Source: a virus
IMG/VR virus record: IMGVR_UViG_3300029319_007321
Location: 1 to 26,445 of that record
Direction: 5' to 3' (one strand)
DNA: 26,445 bases
Below the pieces are notes generated by a model. It saw only the letters and a program-made list of their open reading frames with translations. It was not told where the DNA came from and did no database searches. Every line of letters starts with the position of its first letter. Position 1 is the stretch's first letter. Below, in pieces: positions 24,059 through 26,445 of the stretch. A program made the position numbers and the translations under genes.

Positions 24059-25366
24059 TCAGACCTTCGTTGGGATTCCGTATCTCTCGACCTGCATAAG
24101 ATCCTTATCGAACCCTCTGCGTCTAAACATTCTATTCGAACGACTCAAATACTTCTGCTTCATTCTCTTTAGAAGCTCTTCTGCCCTTCTTCCGTACAAC
24201 TGTCCCTGAGTTGTCATTCCATGCTGAAGGCAAATGTCTTCGAGGGGCTTGTACACTAAATAGTGATGGTACTGAACCGGCCAAGCAGGAACGTCGTAGT
24301 CAGCAGATAGTCGCCTTGGGCGCTGCGCATATCGTATCTCAAGCTCAAGGTCCGATTGTGCTGTCCACCAAAGCCGAACAAACTGTCGGGGGCCAGCATC
24401 AAACAGGTTGGTCACCTGGTCATAATCATATGTATTGGTCCCTGATGTTGCAGCATTCGGCAGGATTGTCTCATCATCATACAACGTTGTAGCTGCATCT
24501 AAGACGGCAATCAGAATCCATCTGGTTCCGTTGGTCTTGTCTCTTCGGTACACATACTTTCGTTTACCAGAGTCATTGAACGTGACGCCGTCGCTTGACC
24601 ACCTAAGGTCTTCTATTTCTTCCAACCGAATAGATCTGTCTGTGCCAGACGTGGTTGCTTCAGAAACAAGAGACGGGGCACTTTCAATACCTTCAGATAC
24701 AATCGTATAGCAATACTGGTAAGTAGTGTTTCTCTTCAAAGAGTTTGTAGGGCCCGATCTGACCGTCAGCTTAATGGTTTGATCTGGTGGCCTTTGAAAC
24801 TCATTTGATTCCTCTTCAATCATTACGATTGGATCACCAGTCTGGTCGATGTCTAAGAACTGCTCCTCCTCTTTTCGCATGTTGACAAACATCAACCTGC
24901 CACGATCATCTGTTCTGGACATGACGCCCAGGACTTCTACGCAATCCTTAGGCAGAGCGTATCGGTCGAACCTGACTGACCAGTTCGCACTACCAGCAGC
25001 AGAAGTTACGGCAGAAGCTAAATAAAGGGTTGTTGTGGTGGCTACACGAACGATTGGAACCTCTGTGCCGTCTGGAGCAACAAACGTCTGGCCTTCCATC
25101 TCAGGGACAAAGACTCCTGTTCCAGCAGAAAGCGTTACCAGTCTAAGATTGCCCGCCGCAATAGTAACTTGTGACGTAGCTGAACCGCTGACGGTGGCCT
25201 TAATGTTGAAGTCTCGCTTCTCCTGCATGAAAAGCCATTGATACTGACTGCTGCATTGCAGGTAGTGTCGATTGACTACCCGCTCCACCTGAGACTTGTA
25301 GGCTGCAAGACTTGGATTGTAATCGAGAGCAGAGTTGATTTCCTCTCGCAGTTCTTTCAGATTCAT
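24059..25366 (-). CDS. Head-tail adaptor, T7 gp11/P22 gp4 (tail tubular A)-like (435 aa)
   Basis: ATG 25366 has GTGAGG four bases upstream, just after a terminator hairpin. The first 50 residues are helical (LKELREEINSALDYN..., VVNRHYLQCSSQYQWLFM), and the C-terminal 110 are again helical (VQYHHYLVYKPLEDICLQHG...AEELLKRMKQKYL). This is the discontinuous helical bundle seen in gp11/gp4 adaptors that bind beneath the portal. The middle has a beta insert: residues about 60-150 with TSQVTIAAGNLRLVTLSAG, then a fibronectin-like module at about 210-295 (YQYCYTIVSEGIESAPS ... KYVYRRD ... YDDETI). T7 gp11 is about 196 residues, so the extra length is this central insertion. It lies directly before the gp12-like nozzle gene, as in T7. 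Confidence 0.82.
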   Translation of the reverse strand: MNLKELREEINSALDYNPSLAAYKSQVERVVNRHYLQCSSQYQWLFMQEKRDFNIKATVSGSATSQVTIAAGNLRLVTLSAGTGVFVPEMEGQTFVAPDGTEVPIVRVATTTTLYLASAVTSAAGSANWSVRFDRYALPKDCVEVLGVMSRTDDRGRLMFVNMRKEEEQFLDIDQTGDPIVMIEEESNEFQRPPDQTIKLTVRSGPTNSLKRNTTYQYCYTIVSEGIESAPSLVSEATTSGTDRSIRLEEIEDLRWSSDGVTFNDSGKRKYVYRRDKTNGTRWILIAVLDAATTLYDDETILPNAATSGTNTYDYDQVTNLFDAGPRQFVRLWWTAQSDLELEIRYAQRPRRLSADYDVPAWPVQYHHYLVYKPLEDICLQHGMTTQGQLYGRRAEELLKRMKQKYLSRSNRMFRRRGFDKDLMQVERYGIPTKV

Positions 25367-25376
25367 ATGGCCTCAC

Positions 25377-25421
25377 AAAAACAAAACCGGCGACTGGGAG
25401 TTGGGAGCCCCAGTCGCCGGT
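25377..25421 (-). terminator. Intrinsic terminator between capsid/decoration and tail genes
   Basis: Read on the minus strand, ACCGGCGACTGGG pairs perfectly with CCCAGTCGCCGGT (arms at 25409-25421 and 25386-25398; 13 bp, 10-base loop) and is followed by TTTTGTTTTTG. The stem, loop and U-rich tail make a classical Rho-independent terminator. It ends two bases before the ribosome site of the adaptor gene, leaving no room for a promoter after it, so the tail genes depend on readthrough, an upstream promoter with antitermination, or a promoter inside the terminator's upstream gene. T7 has its late terminator at the equivalent point, after gene 10 and before gene 11. Confidence 0.88.
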
Positions 25422-25461
25422 AGGGTGGGGCTAAGGGAAACCCCGGAGTGGGTATGTAGGC

Positions 25462-25920
25462 TTAGAAGTAGCCCTGGTTTTTGATCATGACATCAGCCAG
25501 GTTTCCAGAAGCAGCTTCGAGTGCGATTCCACAGACGGTGAAGTCGAGAGCAGCCGCGACCGACGTAGTGTCGATTGTCGTAGCTTCAACAGCACGTCCA
25601 GCAGTAGAGCTTGCAATCAGGCGATCACCAAATGCAGCGGCGCTGTTTGCGACGTTTGCATTTTCGTATTTACCTGCGATTTGCACAACAACTTCTTCTC
25701 CAGCAGCAACTGTCTCAGTTGCAATTCCAAAGATTGCGCCTTCGTTGTTACCCGTAACATTTGAAGGAGCAACAGAAGCACCCAAGCCATTAGTGGTGTC
25801 AGAGGTGAGCATTACCCAATCAGAACGATTGCAAGCAACCGAAGCGTACAAGGTCACGAACTTCTTAGGAAAATGATTGTTTTCGCCGCCAGGGCCACCA
25901 TCAATCTTATGAACAGACAT
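25462..25920 (-). CDS. Capsid decoration-like protein (152 aa)
   Basis: ATG 25920 follows a very strong AGGAGG ribosome site, suiting a highly expressed product. The sequence has GIATETVAAGEEVVVQIAGKYENAN, FGDRLIASSTAGRAVEA and CGIALEAASGNLADVMIKNQGYF, repeating a beta-hairpin theme of (A)G-x-x-V-x-V-x-x-x-G. This resembles DUF2190-type or similar small capsid-stabilising proteins, though it is longer than the usual 110 or so residues. It sits directly after the capsid gene and before the late terminator, so it would be made in comparable amounts to the capsid protein. Assignment is inferred; a head fiber is the main alternative. Confidence 0.7.
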   Translation of the reverse strand: MSVHKIDGGPGGENNHFPKKFVTLYASVACNRSDWVMLTSDTTNGLGASVAPSNVTGNNEGAIFGIATETVAAGEEVVVQIAGKYENANVANSAAAFGDRLIASSTAGRAVEATTIDTTSVAAALDFTVCGIALEAASGNLADVMIKNQGYF

Positions 25921-25958
25921 CTCTTAATCCTCCTCTCTTTTGACCGAGAGATTGTGTG

Positions 25959-25986
25959 AAAGAGGGGGGTCAGGATGACCCCCCTC
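25959..25986 (-). terminator. GC-rich hairpin after the capsid gene, weak terminator or mRNA-end stabiliser
   Basis: A 10-bp stem (plus-strand arms GAGGGGGGTC at 25962-25971 and GACCCCCCTC at 25977-25986) closes a 5-base loop 12 bases after the capsid stop. On the minus strand the stem is followed only by TTTCACAC, so the U-tract is short and termination may be partial. It could alternatively protect the capsid transcript end or slow the polymerase. Confidence 0.65.
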
Positions 25987-25998
25987 GAAAGACTAATA

Positions 25999-26445
25999 TT
26001 AGAATGCTTCCAAGTCGAACGCGATTCCGCTGGAACCGAGGTGCTTGGCGATAAGCTGACCACGAACACGCATCTTAGCTGCGCGAACGTCGTACTCACC
26101 AGACACGGTCTCAAAGTCAGACAGGTCGAAGTATCCCTTGGGATCCCACAGACAGTGAATGTCATTGAGGTTCAGGAAGTAGAAGCTGATTGGGTCAGTT
26201 CCAGTGGTGGCTCCGCCCGTGGGCATGTTGAACTCAACGTCAATCTGGATGCCATCAAAGGTCTGAACCATGCGACCACCGTCGAGAGCAGCCTGGTCAA
26301 CGTAGCGCTCCTGAGCAGACAGGGCACGCTTGAGGTTCTTGAATCCAGCGCGGGAAGCAAGAATCACGTTTGGAGCGCCAGAAGGCGACACAGCGTTGAT
26401 TTCAACAAGCAGGTCGTACAGACCAGCAAGGCCGTTAGCGTTGAA
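25999..26445 (-). CDS. Major capsid protein, C-terminal 148 residues (runs off right edge)
   Basis: The minus-strand frame is open from the right edge to TAA 25999. It contains NAVSPSGAPNVILASRAGFKNLKRAL, RMVQTFDGIQIDVEFNMP, PISFYFLNLNDIHCLWDPKGYFDLSDFE and a final RAAKMRVRGQLIAKHLGSSGIAFDLEAF. The pattern of a nucleation helix, an NxxDI-like strand and a terminal LGSSGxAFDLxxF is typical of the P-domain and C-terminal strand of HK97-fold capsid proteins from podovirus-type phages. An internal GTG at 26391 is not the start, because the frame continues upstream as LYDLLVEINAV. Frequent use of C- and T-ended codons is consistent with very high expression. N-terminus and neighbours upstream (scaffold, portal) lie outside the window. 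Confidence 0.82.
   Translation of the reverse strand, partial: FNANGLAGLYDLLVEINAVSPSGAPNVILASRAGFKNLKRALSAQERYVDQAALDGGRMVQTFDGIQIDVEFNMPTGGATTGTDPISFYFLNLNDIHCLWDPKGYFDLSDFETVSGEYDVRAAKMRVRGQLIAKHLGSSGIAFDLEAF

Overview
The window looks like the late structural (virion) region of a short-tailed, T7-like (podovirus-type) double-stranded DNA phage. All genes are on the minus strand and are read from high to low coordinates. They are packed almost end to end: the largest gap is 95 bases, many stops and starts are 1-12 bases apart, and there are no tRNAs, insertion sequences or host-like genes. The gene order (capsid, tail adaptor, tail nozzle, internal virion proteins, a very large last ejection-type protein, fibers) follows that of the T7 late region, although most individual proteins have diverged too far for firm naming by eye. 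The GxGIGTxxP-type fiber start, the EGLDRRMF-type tail protein motif and the giant final protein recall phages commonly recovered from seawater. The host cannot be read from the sequence.

Right end (25462-26445): the C-terminal part of the major capsid protein, running off the right edge, then a small decoration-like protein. A GC-rich hairpin follows each. The hairpin after the decoration-like gene is a good intrinsic terminator, placed as T7 places its terminator between capsid gene 10 and tail gene 11.

Tail block (18989-25366): a gp11/P22 gp4-like adaptor, a gp12-like nozzle protein, and three consecutive 284-302-residue proteins that look like one another at low identity and are probably tail-attached beta-sandwich proteins. 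The adaptor and the nozzle carry what appears to be the same inserted fibronectin-like module.

Internal virion block (1813-18976): a small gp14-like protein, an 809-residue Ala/Pro-rich helical protein, a 256-residue coiled-coil fiber-like protein, a 632-residue helical protein, a 660-residue protein with a proline-rich arm, and a 3211-residue giant that starts at TTG. The giant takes up over a third of the window. It contains a zinc-metallopeptidase motif (HELTH with downstream Glu), a Gly/Ala-rich membrane-like segment, a Pro-rich linker, a second segment resembling the tail of a zincin domain, and a C-terminal region like those of other giant phage proteins. It sits where T7 gp16 sits, so the likeliest reading is a virion-packaged protein injected with the genome.

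Left end (1-1746): two small beta-rich structural proteins and the N-terminal 221 codons of a repeat-rich tail fiber that continues off the left edge. Lysis, replication, packaging, portal and scaffold genes are not in the window.
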